From positions 1 to 14,901 of the forward strand of contig JAOZSS010000013.1 of NCBI GenBank assembly GCA_029939545.1: a stretch of DNA of 14,901 bases, written 5' to 3'. The DNA comes from Kiritimatiellia bacterium (GTDB taxonomy: Bacteria; Verrucomicrobiota; Kiritimatiellia; UBA8416; JABMPJ01). A program made the translations under genes and the position numbers. This document shows positions 1 to 6,062 of this stretch, one piece after another. Position 1 is the first letter of the stretch. Every line of letters begins with the position of its first letter. The notes under the pieces are model-generated. The model saw only the letters and a list, made by a program, of their open reading frames with translations, did not search any database and had not been told where the DNA came from.

Positions 1-50
1 GGGAACTAAGAAAGGGATGAAGTGTAGGGTGCGTTCGAAGGGATATATGG

Positions 51-76
51 GGGCAATTGCTCTTGCGTCTAATGGC
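51..76. repeat. Core segment of dispersed repeat element (copy 1, partial)
   Basis: This 26-nt stretch matches 9928-9952 with two substitutions and one indel; both contain the string CTTGCGTCTA. In both copies a stretch of other sequence follows, then a pyrimidine-rich run, then a reverse-oriented CGAAC array (131-166 here). The left arm seen in the 9871-10009 copy is absent or degenerate here. Only a short CGTTCGAAG remnant at about 32-40 is visible, so this copy is truncated or diverged. Confidence 0.6.
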
Positions 77-130
77 GTATTCTGTGGTCGGGATCGTCTA
101 GCTGTTCCACTCGGTTCTGTCGCTCCTCCC

Positions 131-166
131 GTTCGGCGTTCGAATGTTCGGCTGTTCAAATGTTCG
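131..166 (-). repeat. CGAAC octamer repeat array (array 1)
   Basis: Read on the minus strand, this is four 8-nt units of the form CGAACxxx (variants CATT, CAGC, CGCC, one starting TGAAC), ending in GAAC. Related arrays are at 9871-9905, 9983-10009, 12838-12873 and 14502-14528. It lies just upstream of the lipoprotein start at 212 and creates spurious upstream coding in that frame. Confidence 0.8.
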
Positions 167-211
167 TACTTCCCCTTGACCGATGGACTTACTTCGATAG
201 GCTTAACGGGT

Positions 212-1117
212 ATGAAAACGATACGTATTGTTGTTGCCCTTGGATTGATGCTGTTCGTTGCCTCGTGTGCAACGTTGCGGGACCTGTTGCCGGCGAAGCC
301 GGGGGCGGCGGTTCCGGAAGAGCTGGTCGAACCGGTCGCCCCTGAGCCCCTGTCTGAACCGGCACCTGAACCGGCGCCTCCGCCAAGACCGATTGCGGCC
401 GGTGATGTGCGTATCACAATTGTGGCAGCTGCGGCGGTGCCGGATTTTCGTGTTACGGACGACGGGCAAGAGATCGGCGTGGTCGAAGGCGGAGGATCGC
501 TGCAGTGGGATCGGCCCGGCGGAGTTGTTGCGCTGCAGGCGGATCCCGTCAGCAACAAGGAGGGCAGGGTCCGCTTTATCGGACTGCTCCTTCCCGGAGA
601 GCGCGAGATTCTGTTGGAATCGGATCGTGATGGCACAGTGGCGTTCCAGGGAGGGAAGGCGGCACGCCTTTCCCAAGCGCGCCGGATCTCGCGACTGCAT
701 CGCCGAGCACAGCGATTGCCGATGGAGACCGCGGTGGCGTATCTCGAGGAGCGCCTTTTTGCTGCGCCGGCACCCGGGCGGCTGCGGAGCGCCTACGCCG
801 ATGCGGACCAGAGGATTGTGGCTGGCGATGGCGGGCCGGTACTGACGTGGTCTCGTTTCGACGCACGCGGGGGGCGCACCCCCAAGGCGGCGGCCGGTAG
901 AGATCGGGGGCATCGCAAAGTCATGAAGCATGCCTTCGCCGACTTCGCTGATGCCGACATCCGGCTTGGGGTGACGGCGCGCGTGGCGCTCCGGCGCAGT
1001 TCCCGTGATATTGAGCCGGCACGCGCCTTCTTTCGGCTGGGCGGCGAAGGGTCCGTCAGTTCAAAGCTCGAGTCCCTGCTGGTGGCCCTGATGGTCTGTT
1101 GTCCGATGGAGAAGTGA
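212..1117 (+). CDS. Putative lipoprotein of unknown function
   Basis: The function is not recognised. The 301-residue product begins with two positive residues, a hydrophobic stretch (about residues 6-17) and a lipobox-like FVASC, so Cys19 is the likely lipidated residue; this predicts a membrane-anchored lipoprotein. A proline/glutamate-rich linker occupies about residues 35-63. Next is a segment of about 90 residues that looks like a beta-rich domain, then an Arg/Ala-rich C-terminal half ending with two cysteines (MVCCPMEK). The ATG at 212 is preferred because it starts a clean signal peptide; the same frame is open further upstream but runs through repeat DNA. The ribosome binding site is weak (AACGGG). 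GC-rich third codon positions persist to the stop, so the odd C-terminus is probably real. The gene stands alone, with repeat DNA upstream and ispE downstream. Confidence 0.6.
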   Translation: MKTIRIVVALGLMLFVASCATLRDLLPAKPGAAVPEELVEPVAPEPLSEPAPEPAPPPRPIAAGDVRITIVAAAAVPDFRVTDDGQEIGVVEGGGSLQWDRPGGVVALQADPVSNKEGRVRFIGLLLPGEREILLESDRDGTVAFQGGKAARLSQARRISRLHRRAQRLPMETAVAYLEERLFAAPAPGRLRSAYADADQRIVAGDGGPVLTWSRFDARGGRTPKAAAGRDRGHRKVMKHAFADFADADIRLGVTARVALRRSSRDIEPARAFFRLGGEGSVSSKLESLLVALMVCCPMEK

Positions 1118-1169
1118 ACCGGAGTGAGGGTTAATGATCGGGGATGATTCCTTTTTTGGTAAGCTCGCA

Positions 1170-1196
1170 TTGACATGCCCTGGGTGGCGTGATAAA
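1170..1196 (+). promoter_or_regulatory. Possible sigma70-type promoter for ispE
   Basis: A perfect TTGACA (1170-1175) is followed after 15 nt by GATAAA (1191-1196). The spacer is short and the -10 element matches only four of six consensus bases. Transcription would start only a few bases before the ATG codons at 1207-1219, so an ispE message from here would be nearly leaderless. This fits the absence of a clear Shine-Dalgarno sequence. Tentative. Confidence 0.3.
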
Positions 1197-1206
1197 TCCC
1201 CGCGCC

Positions 1207-2157
1207 ATGTTCATGGACATGGAGAGCCTGGAACTGGCGGCGCATGCGAAGATCAACCTCTATCTCGAGGTGCTTGGCAAGCGTGAGAATGGGTACCACG
1301 ACTTACGCAGTGTGGTGGTGCCGATATCGCTCCATGATACGATCGTGCTGGAGCCATCCGACACGATCGAAACGATCTTCGACAAGGTGGACCTGCCTCC
1401 CTGTTGCTGTCTTGAGCTTCCCGATTCGGACAGTAATCTTACGACCCGGGCCGCGCGGGCCTTGAAGGAGGCCCTCGGGTATCCGGGCGGCGTTCGCATC
1501 CGTATTTCAAAGCGCATCCCGTTGGGAGGCGGTCTCGGTGGCGGAAGCGCGGATGCCGCAGCCGTGCTGCGGGGGGTCATGGATCTGTGGGGCGTTACCG
1601 TGCCTCACGACGAGTTGATGGCGCTTGCCGCTACGCTCGGCTGCGATGTTCCGGCCCTTCTGCATGGCGGCGCCGTGTTGATGGAGGGGGTGGGGGATCG
1701 CGTAAGCCCGTTCGAGCTGGGGTGTCCGGACACGCCTGAAGGCACGTGGTGGCTTGTGATCGCGAACCCGGGTTTCTGCATATCGACGGCGGATGTGTAC
1801 GCAAGGCATGACTTGTCCTTGACTTCCGACGCTCCTCTCTATATCAATGCGGTTTCGGTTTTGGAAGGCGGGGATCTTTTCTCTGCCGGTCAGGGCCTTT
1901 TTAACAGCTTGCAGGCTACCGTGGTCAGGAAGTACCCGTTGGTAGGCATGGTCGTCGACCAGTTCGATCAGGCGGGTGCTTTGGGGGCGTTGGTGTCTGG
2001 AAGCGGAGCTTCTGTCTTTGGTCTGGCCCGCGATGAGGCGCATGCCGAAATCATGGCGGCGAAGGTTAAACAGGAGCTTGATGGAACAGTTTGGACCCGG
2101 ATCGTGACATTGTTGCCCGATGGTGTAATGGCAGCACACGGGCCTTTGACGCCCTGA
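1207..2157 (+). CDS. ispE: 4-diphosphocytidyl-2-C-methyl-D-erythritol kinase
   Basis: IspE phosphorylates the 2-hydroxyl of CDP-methylerythritol using ATP in the MEP isoprenoid pathway. The product is a GHMP kinase. It has the N-terminal AKINLYLEV with the active-site Lys, the glycine-rich ATP loop PLGGGLGGGSADAA at about residues 105-118, LGCDVPALL with the conserved Asp, and the C-terminal SGSGASVFGL motif. The start is uncertain: ATG at 1207, 1213 and 1219 (and GTG at 1189) are all in frame and none has a good ribosome binding site. At 316 residues it is somewhat longer than usual. The family-like C-terminus is reached near WTRIVTLL, but the frame continues for about a dozen codons into the tRNA-Gln gene and stops at a TGA inside it (2155-2157). 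prs follows, a widespread arrangement. Confidence 0.93.
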   Translation: MFMDMESLELAAHAKINLYLEVLGKRENGYHDLRSVVVPISLHDTIVLEPSDTIETIFDKVDLPPCCCLELPDSDSNLTTRAARALKEALGYPGGVRIRISKRIPLGGGLGGGSADAAAVLRGVMDLWGVTVPHDELMALAATLGCDVPALLHGGAVLMEGVGDRVSPFELGCPDTPEGTWWLVIANPGFCISTADVYARHDLSLTSDAPLYINAVSVLEGGDLFSAGQGLFNSLQATVVRKYPLVGMVVDQFDQAGALGALVSGSGASVFGLARDEAHAEIMAAKVKQELDGTVWTRIVTLLPDGVMAAHGPLTP

Positions 2158-2187
2158 GTCCAGGTTCAAATCCTGGTCGGGCAACCA
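2114..2187 (+). tRNA. tRNA-Gln (anticodon TTG)
   Basis: A full cloverleaf can be drawn by eye. The acceptor stem TGCCCGA/TCGGGCA (2114-2120 with 2177-2183) has seven of seven pairs. The D stem is GTGT/GCAC and the anticodon loop CTTTGAC has TTG at 2146-2148. The variable loop is 4 nt (GAGT), and the T arm is CCAGG-TTCAAAT-CCTGG. The discriminator is A (2184) and CCA is encoded (2185-2187). The outermost anticodon-stem pair is a C-T mismatch (2139/2155); the other four pair. The first 44 nt overlap the 3' end of ispE, so it has no promoter of its own in a non-coding spacer and is presumably transcribed through ispE. A tRNA-Gln between ispE and prs is also known in pseudomonads. Confidence 0.93.
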
Positions 2188-2199
2188 CGATGGGGTGCC

Positions 2200-2220
2200 G
2201 AATGCGGAATGCGGAATGCG
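2200..2220 (+). repeat. 7-nt tandem repeat, GAATGCG x3
   Basis: Three perfect head-to-tail copies of GAATGCG (2200-2206, 2207-2213, 2214-2220) are followed by a partial GAA. They lie between the CCA end of tRNA-Gln and the prs start. Period and position resemble the AACTCA(C/G) repeat before alaS at 14532. Confidence 0.8.
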
Positions 2221-2258
2221 GAAGCCGGAGAACGGCGGCCGTTAAACTTGAAGCGTAT

Positions 2259-3185
2259 ATGAAGATTTTTAGCGGAACATCGAATCCCGTGTTGTCGGGA
2301 AAGATCGCGGAGTACCTGAGCTTACCACTTGGGGAGGTCGAGATCCGTCGTTTTCCGGATGAAGAGGTCTTCGTGAAGATCAAGGAGAACATCCGCGGAC
2401 GTGACGTGTTCATCGTCCAGTCGATCTGCCGGCCGCCCAACGAGAACCTGATGGAGCTGCTGATCATGATCGACGCGATGCGTCGCGCCTCGGCTGCCCG
2501 GATCACGGCCGTGCTGCCTTATTACGGCTATGCACGACAGGATCGCAAGGATCAGCCCCGCGTTCCGATTACGGCCAAGCTGGTGGCGAACCTGCTCGTG
2601 GCGGCGGGGTGTAACCGGTTGCTGACGATGGACCTGCACGCACAGCAGATCCAAGGCTTCTTTGACATCCCGGTGGATCATCTCTATGCCTCGCCGATCA
2701 TCGTGAAGTACCTCAAGGGCAAGAATATCGAGAATCCCGTTGTGGTTTCCCCCGACACGGGTGCGGTGAAAGCGGCATACGCCTATTCGCAGATGCTTGA
2801 TTGCGGCCTGGCGGTGGCGGCGAAGCGGCGCATGGGCCCGGATGAGGTGGAGGCCTTTACGCTGGTGGGTGATGTTGAGGGCTGCACCTGCATTATGGTA
2901 GACGACATGACCAGTACCTGTGGGACGCTCTGTTCCGCCGCCAGCCTGTTGGCCGAGCGTGGTGCCAAGGATATCTATGCGGCGGTGACGCACTCGATGC
3001 TGACCGCGGAGGGATGCAGGCGCCTGCACGAGTCGCCGATTGACGAGTTGATTGTGACGGATACGATTCCGCCCTGTAACGAGGGCGATTTCCCGGTTGC
3101 GGTACTCTCCGTGGCCGAACTGTTGGGAGAGGCAATTCTGAGAATCCACGAGGACCAGTCGGTTACCTCGTTGTTCAGACTGTAG
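2259..3185 (+). CDS. prs: Ribose-phosphate pyrophosphokinase (PRPP synthetase)
   Basis: Prs transfers pyrophosphate from ATP to ribose-5-phosphate to make PRPP for purine, pyrimidine, histidine, tryptophan and NAD synthesis. The 308-residue product is standard length for class I enzymes. Visible motifs are FSGTSNPVLSGKIAEYL at the N-terminus, PYYGYARQDRK, the catalytic-His segment MDLHAQQIQGFFD, VVSPDTGAVKAA, and the PRPP-binding loop VDDMTSTCGTL (DD at residues 215-216). In that loop the usual D-T-G-G-T is replaced by S-T-C-G-T, which is unusual. The ATG at 2259 gives the canonical N-terminus; the same frame is open upstream but runs through the tRNA and repeat. No strong ribosome binding site is visible. 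rplY begins 14 nt after the stop. Confidence 0.96.
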   Translation: MKIFSGTSNPVLSGKIAEYLSLPLGEVEIRRFPDEEVFVKIKENIRGRDVFIVQSICRPPNENLMELLIMIDAMRRASAARITAVLPYYGYARQDRKDQPRVPITAKLVANLLVAAGCNRLLTMDLHAQQIQGFFDIPVDHLYASPIIVKYLKGKNIENPVVVSPDTGAVKAAYAYSQMLDCGLAVAAKRRMGPDEVEAFTLVGDVEGCTCIMVDDMTSTCGTLCSAASLLAERGAKDIYAAVTHSMLTAEGCRRLHESPIDELIVTDTIPPCNEGDFPVAVLSVAELLGEAILRIHEDQSVTSLFRL

Positions 3186-3199
3186 AAGGGGATAGGAAA

Positions 3200-3865
3200 A
3201 TGGTGGCTGAAACGGTAGTAAAACTTGATAAACGCGAAGATGCGGGTACTCCTGCGTCGCGCCGACTGCGGCGTGAAGGCTGGCTTCCCGCGATTGTAGC
3301 CAACCAGGACGGGACCACGACGCCTGTTAAGCTGGAACAGCATGGTTTTGAGATGATGCTGCGGCGACACCAGAGCGACAACATGATTCTGGACGTCTCG
3401 ATTGACGGGGCCCCGGCGGCGAAGGCCCTCTTGCAAGAGCTCCAGTACCACACCTTGACCGGGGCCGTGATGCATGCCGACTTCACGATGATTTCAATGA
3501 CCGAAAAACTGGCCGTGAACGTATCGGTGTCGCTCAAGGGCGAACCGAAGGGCGTCAGCCAGCAGGACGGTGTACTCGAGCAGATGGTGCACGAGCTGGA
3601 GGTCGAAGGTCTGGCGAGTGACATCGTGGACCAGCTTGAGGTGGACGTTTCCGCTCTCATGATTGGGGACAGCGTGTTGGCCGGCACTGTGCCGCTGCCG
3701 AGCGGACTGACCTTGTTAACGGCGGAAGATATTGCGGTGGCGACTGTACTGGCGCCGCGTGTTGAGACCGAACCCACGGAAGACGAAGAGGGCGAAGAGG
3801 GTGAAGCTGGTGAGGACGCCGAGGAAGGCGCGGCCGAGGATGAAGAAGCCAAGGCTGAGGAATAG
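3200..3865 (+). CDS. rplY: 50S ribosomal protein bL25 (CTC/TL5 family)
   Basis: bL25 binds 5S rRNA in the large ribosomal subunit. At 221 residues this is the long, two-domain general stress protein CTC/TL5 form, not the short enterobacterial form. An N-terminal 5S-binding domain (about residues 1-95, with ASRRLRREGWLPAIV) is followed by a beta-rich C-terminal domain (about 96-190). A strongly acidic Glu/Ala tail covers about residues 191-221. The ATG at 3200 is preceded by purine-rich GGGGATAGGAA. The gene sits between prs and pth, a conserved order that links translation factors with nucleotide supply. Confidence 0.94.
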   Translation: MVAETVVKLDKREDAGTPASRRLRREGWLPAIVANQDGTTTPVKLEQHGFEMMLRRHQSDNMILDVSIDGAPAAKALLQELQYHTLTGAVMHADFTMISMTEKLAVNVSVSLKGEPKGVSQQDGVLEQMVHELEVEGLASDIVDQLEVDVSALMIGDSVLAGTVPLPSGLTLLTAEDIAVATVLAPRVETEPTEDEEGEEGEAGEDAEEGAAEDEEAKAEE

Positions 3866-3880
3866 CGCCGGGAGCCTGCC

Positions 3881-4456
3881 GTGAACGTCATCGTGGGGCT
3901 GGGGAACCCGGGGCGACGCTACGAGCGCACGCCGCATAACGTGGGGTTCGCTACGGTGGATGTGCTGGCGGAACGGGCTGGTTGCCGAATGCGGCGCAGC
4001 TTGAGGTATCGGGCGCGATCGGGGAAGACAGTAGTGGCCGGAAGTCCGGTGCTGTTGGTGAAGCCCGAGACGTTTATGAATGCGAGCGGCCACGCGGTGG
4101 TGGCTGCCCTGCGCTACTTTAAGGCCCAGCGGGCCAACTTGGTGTTGGTGCTGGATGACGCGGACCTGCCCGTGGGGCGGATCCGGGTGCGGCCAAAGGG
4201 CGGCAGCGGGGGACACCGCGGGTTGGCGTCGGTGATTGAGCAGGTCGGGGGTGACGATTTTGCGCGGGTGCGCATTGGGGTCGGCCGCCGACACCAGGAG
4301 GAAAACCTGGTGAGCCACGTGCTCCGGACCTGTGGGACGGAGGAGTGGACGGCGATGGAGAAGGTGATCAAGTGCGCCGCGGATGCGGTGGAGCACATCG
4401 TCGAGTCGGGAACGGAGGCGGCTATGAACGTCTTCAACGGGCTTGAGGTGGTATAG
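3881..4456 (+). CDS. pth: Peptidyl-tRNA hydrolase
   Basis: Pth cleaves the ester bond of peptidyl-tRNAs released from stalled ribosomes, recycling tRNA in the cytosol. The 191-residue product is normal length. It starts with GTG, with GGGAG about 6 nt upstream. Visible active-site features are GLGNPGRRYERTPHNVGF (Asn9, catalytic His19), PETFMN (Asn67) and DDADLPVG (Asp92). The segment usually written GGHNGL is GGHRGL here, so the conserved Asn equivalent to E. coli Asn114 is Arg113. That is a visible departure, though variants at this position may exist in the family. It begins 15 nt after rplY and ends 13 nt before rpsF. Confidence 0.95.
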   Translation: MNVIVGLGNPGRRYERTPHNVGFATVDVLAERAGCRMRRSLRYRARSGKTVVAGSPVLLVKPETFMNASGHAVVAALRYFKAQRANLVLVLDDADLPVGRIRVRPKGGSGGHRGLASVIEQVGGDDFARVRIGVGRRHQEENLVSHVLRTCGTEEWTAMEKVIKCAADAVEHIVESGTEAAMNVFNGLEVV

Positions 4457-4469
4457 GGAGCAGAAGAAG

Positions 4470-4811
4470 ATGGCGTTAAAAACGTACGACATGATTTGCA
4501 TTTTTCCGACCTCGCTGAGCGAGGAGGCGCTGAGCGATGTGCTGACGCGCATGGATGATGAGGTCGGCAAGCTGGGCGGCCAGGTGGTCTCCAAGCAGCC
4601 GATGGGCGAGCGCGTGTTTGCGCGTCAGATGAAGAAGCGTGATGCGGGGCTCTATATGACGATCCGCTGCGATCTTGAGCCGACCAGCGTGGTAGCGCTG
4701 CGGGCGCGTTTGAAACTCGTGGACGACCTGTTCCGCTCACAGATCCTTGTGGCGGAGCCAGAGGCTGAGGCCGACGAGGCCCCGGTCGAGGAGGTCGTCG
4801 TCGATGGCTGA
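4470..4811 (+). CDS. rpsF: 30S ribosomal protein bS6
   Basis: bS6 binds 16S rRNA of the small subunit as a heterodimer with bS18, encoded two genes downstream. The 113-residue product has the typical opening KTYDMICIFP, the strand around GLYMTIRCDLEP, and an acidic, Val/Glu/Ala-rich tail. The ATG at 4470 follows GGGAG and AGAAGAAG. Its last codons overlap the ssb start by 8 nt, so the two are likely translationally coupled. The rpsF-ssb-rpsR order is very widely conserved. Confidence 0.93.
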   Translation: MALKTYDMICIFPTSLSEEALSDVLTRMDDEVGKLGGQVVSKQPMGERVFARQMKKRDAGLYMTIRCDLEPTSVVALRARLKLVDDLFRSQILVAEPEAEADEAPVEEVVVDG

Positions 4812-5328
4812 TCTCAATCGTGTATTCTTGATGGGCAACCTGACGGCTGACCCCGAAGTGCGCTACGCGCCGTCCGGTGATGCAGTAGGCGACCTGCGCA
4901 TGGCGATCAGTCGCAAGTTCAAGGGCCGCGACGGCCAGGACCGTGAAGAGGTCTGCTATGTGTCGATCGTGGTTTGGGGCCGTCAGGCCGAAACGTGTGG
5001 CCAGTACCTACAGAAGGGATCGCAGGTGATGGTCGAAGGAAGCCTGAAGTTCGACCAGTGGGAGAAGGACGGGCAGAAGCACAGCCGTCTGCTGGTGCGC
5101 GCCAACCGCGTGCAGTTTATGGGGGGTCGGCCGCAAGGCCAGGGCGACGGAACCAGCCCGGCCAGCCAGGGCTCATACCGGCCCGCAGCTACTCCAGCTA
5201 CTCCAGCTACTCCAGCCGCTTCTGCCGCAGCGCCAGCCGCGGAGCCTGCTGCAGCACCGGAGCCACCACCACCCCCGCCACCGGCGGGTGCAGAGAGTTT
5301 GGGTGATGACGAGAATCTACCGTTTTAA
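4804..5328 (+). CDS. ssb: Single-stranded DNA-binding protein
   Basis: SSB coats single-stranded DNA during replication, repair and recombination and recruits partner proteins through its C-terminal tip. The 174-residue product has an OB-fold domain (about residues 1-106: LNRVFLMGNLTADPEVRY, VSIVVWGRQAE, GSQVMVEGSLKFDQW). A flexible Ala/Pro-rich linker of about 60 residues follows, with an ATP-ATP-ATP run and seven consecutive prolines. The canonical acidic tip DDENLPF ends the protein. The ATG lies inside the last codons of rpsF (8-nt overlap) in a different frame. The upstream GAGGAGGTCGTCG supplies the ribosome binding site while coding for rpsF. Confidence 0.95.
   Translation: MADLNRVFLMGNLTADPEVRYAPSGDAVGDLRMAISRKFKGRDGQDREEVCYVSIVVWGRQAETCGQYLQKGSQVMVEGSLKFDQWEKDGQKHSRLLVRANRVQFMGGRPQGQGDGTSPASQGSYRPAATPATPATPAASAAAPAAEPAAAPEPPPPPPPAGAESLGDDENLPF
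5188..5214 (+). repeat. 9-nt tandem repeat within ssb linker
   Basis: Three perfect copies of GCTACTCCA (5188-5196, 5197-5205, 5206-5214) encode Ala-Thr-Pro three times in the disordered SSB linker. Because the unit is a multiple of three, copy-number change would alter linker length without breaking the frame. Confidence 0.8.
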
Positions 5329-5347
5329 GGGAGAGTAAGGAGTAACA

Positions 5348-5593
5348 ATGGCCAGGAAGATGAAGACAAAACGGACCACCAGGCGGCGTAGTGCCGACCG
5401 GGGGGCCTCGAAAGCAGCACGCCACCTCGAGGGCGTGAAAGAGATTAAGTCCACGGACTACGACTTGCTGCGTAAGTTCATGACCGATCACGGCAAGATC
5501 ATGCCCGCGCGCACCATCGGTGCGAGCGCCAAGCAGCAGCGCCAGATCAAGCGCAGTATCCGCCGGGCACGTACGATGGGATTGCTTCCCTAG
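5348..5593 (+). CDS. rpsR: 30S ribosomal protein bS18
   Basis: bS18 pairs with bS6 on the 16S rRNA platform. The product is 81 residues, very basic, with KSTDYDLLRKFMTDHGKIM and the family signature RTIGASAKQQRQIKRSIRRA ending in MGLLP. It contains no cysteines, so it is the zinc-free (C-minus) form. An AAGGAG ribosome binding site sits about 7 nt before the ATG. It is 19 nt after ssb and 14 nt before rplI. Confidence 0.95.
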   Translation: MARKMKTKRTTRRRSADRGASKAARHLEGVKEIKSTDYDLLRKFMTDHGKIMPARTIGASAKQQRQIKRSIRRARTMGLLP

Positions 5594-5607
5594 AGGAGGA
5601 GTGGCAG

Positions 5608-6057
5608 ATGGCAACGGAAGTTCTGTTGATGACCGTAGTAGACGGTCTGGGTAAAGATGGTGATATCGTAAGCGTGGCCGATGGCTACGCCCGCAACTAC
5701 CTGCTGCCTCGCGAGCTCGCGGCACCGGTAACGGAGGCCACGCGCCGCCGCTTGGTTAAGCTACAGGCCGAACGTCAGAAAGGGGAGGCTGATGCCCTGG
5801 CGGGTGCCCAGGCACTTGCCAAGAAGGTTGCGGCCGCATCTTGCACGATTACAGTCAAGGTGGGCGATGGCGAGCAGCTCTATGGCTCGGTCACCGAGTC
5901 CGATATCGCGGATGCTCTGAAGAGCCAGGATATCGAGATTGATCGCAACCAGATTGTCTTGTCCGATCCGATCAAGGAGCTGGGCACATACGATGTGTCT
6001 GTGCATATTCATCCTGAGGTCGAAGCCACGGTTAAGGTGTGGGTGGTTGAGGAATAG
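5608..6057 (+). CDS. rplI: 50S ribosomal protein bL9
   Basis: bL9 is a large-subunit protein near the base of the L1 stalk. The product is 149 residues, typical length. It has the N-terminal rRNA-binding domain with GYARNYLLPRELAAPVT (about residues 29-45), a long connecting helix rich in Ala, Glu, Lys and Gln (about 46-77), and a C-terminal domain containing LYGSVTESDIADAL. The AGAGGAGG ribosome binding site lies about 8 nt before the ATG. dnaB starts only 5 nt after the stop, consistent with one operon. Confidence 0.96.
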   Translation: MATEVLLMTVVDGLGKDGDIVSVADGYARNYLLPRELAAPVTEATRRRLVKLQAERQKGEADALAGAQALAKKVAAASCTITVKVGDGEQLYGSVTESDIADALKSQDIEIDRNQIVLSDPIKELGTYDVSVHIHPEVEATVKVWVVEE

Positions 6058-6062
6058 GCAGT

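Noticed and set aside
17..211. Upstream extension of the lipoprotein gene
   Set aside because: It runs through the repeat element and would bury the signal peptide; the ATG at 212 gives a proper lipoprotein N-terminus.
2091..2258. Upstream extension of prs
   Set aside because: It passes through the tRNA-Gln gene and the GAATGCG repeats; family N-termini begin at MKIFSG.
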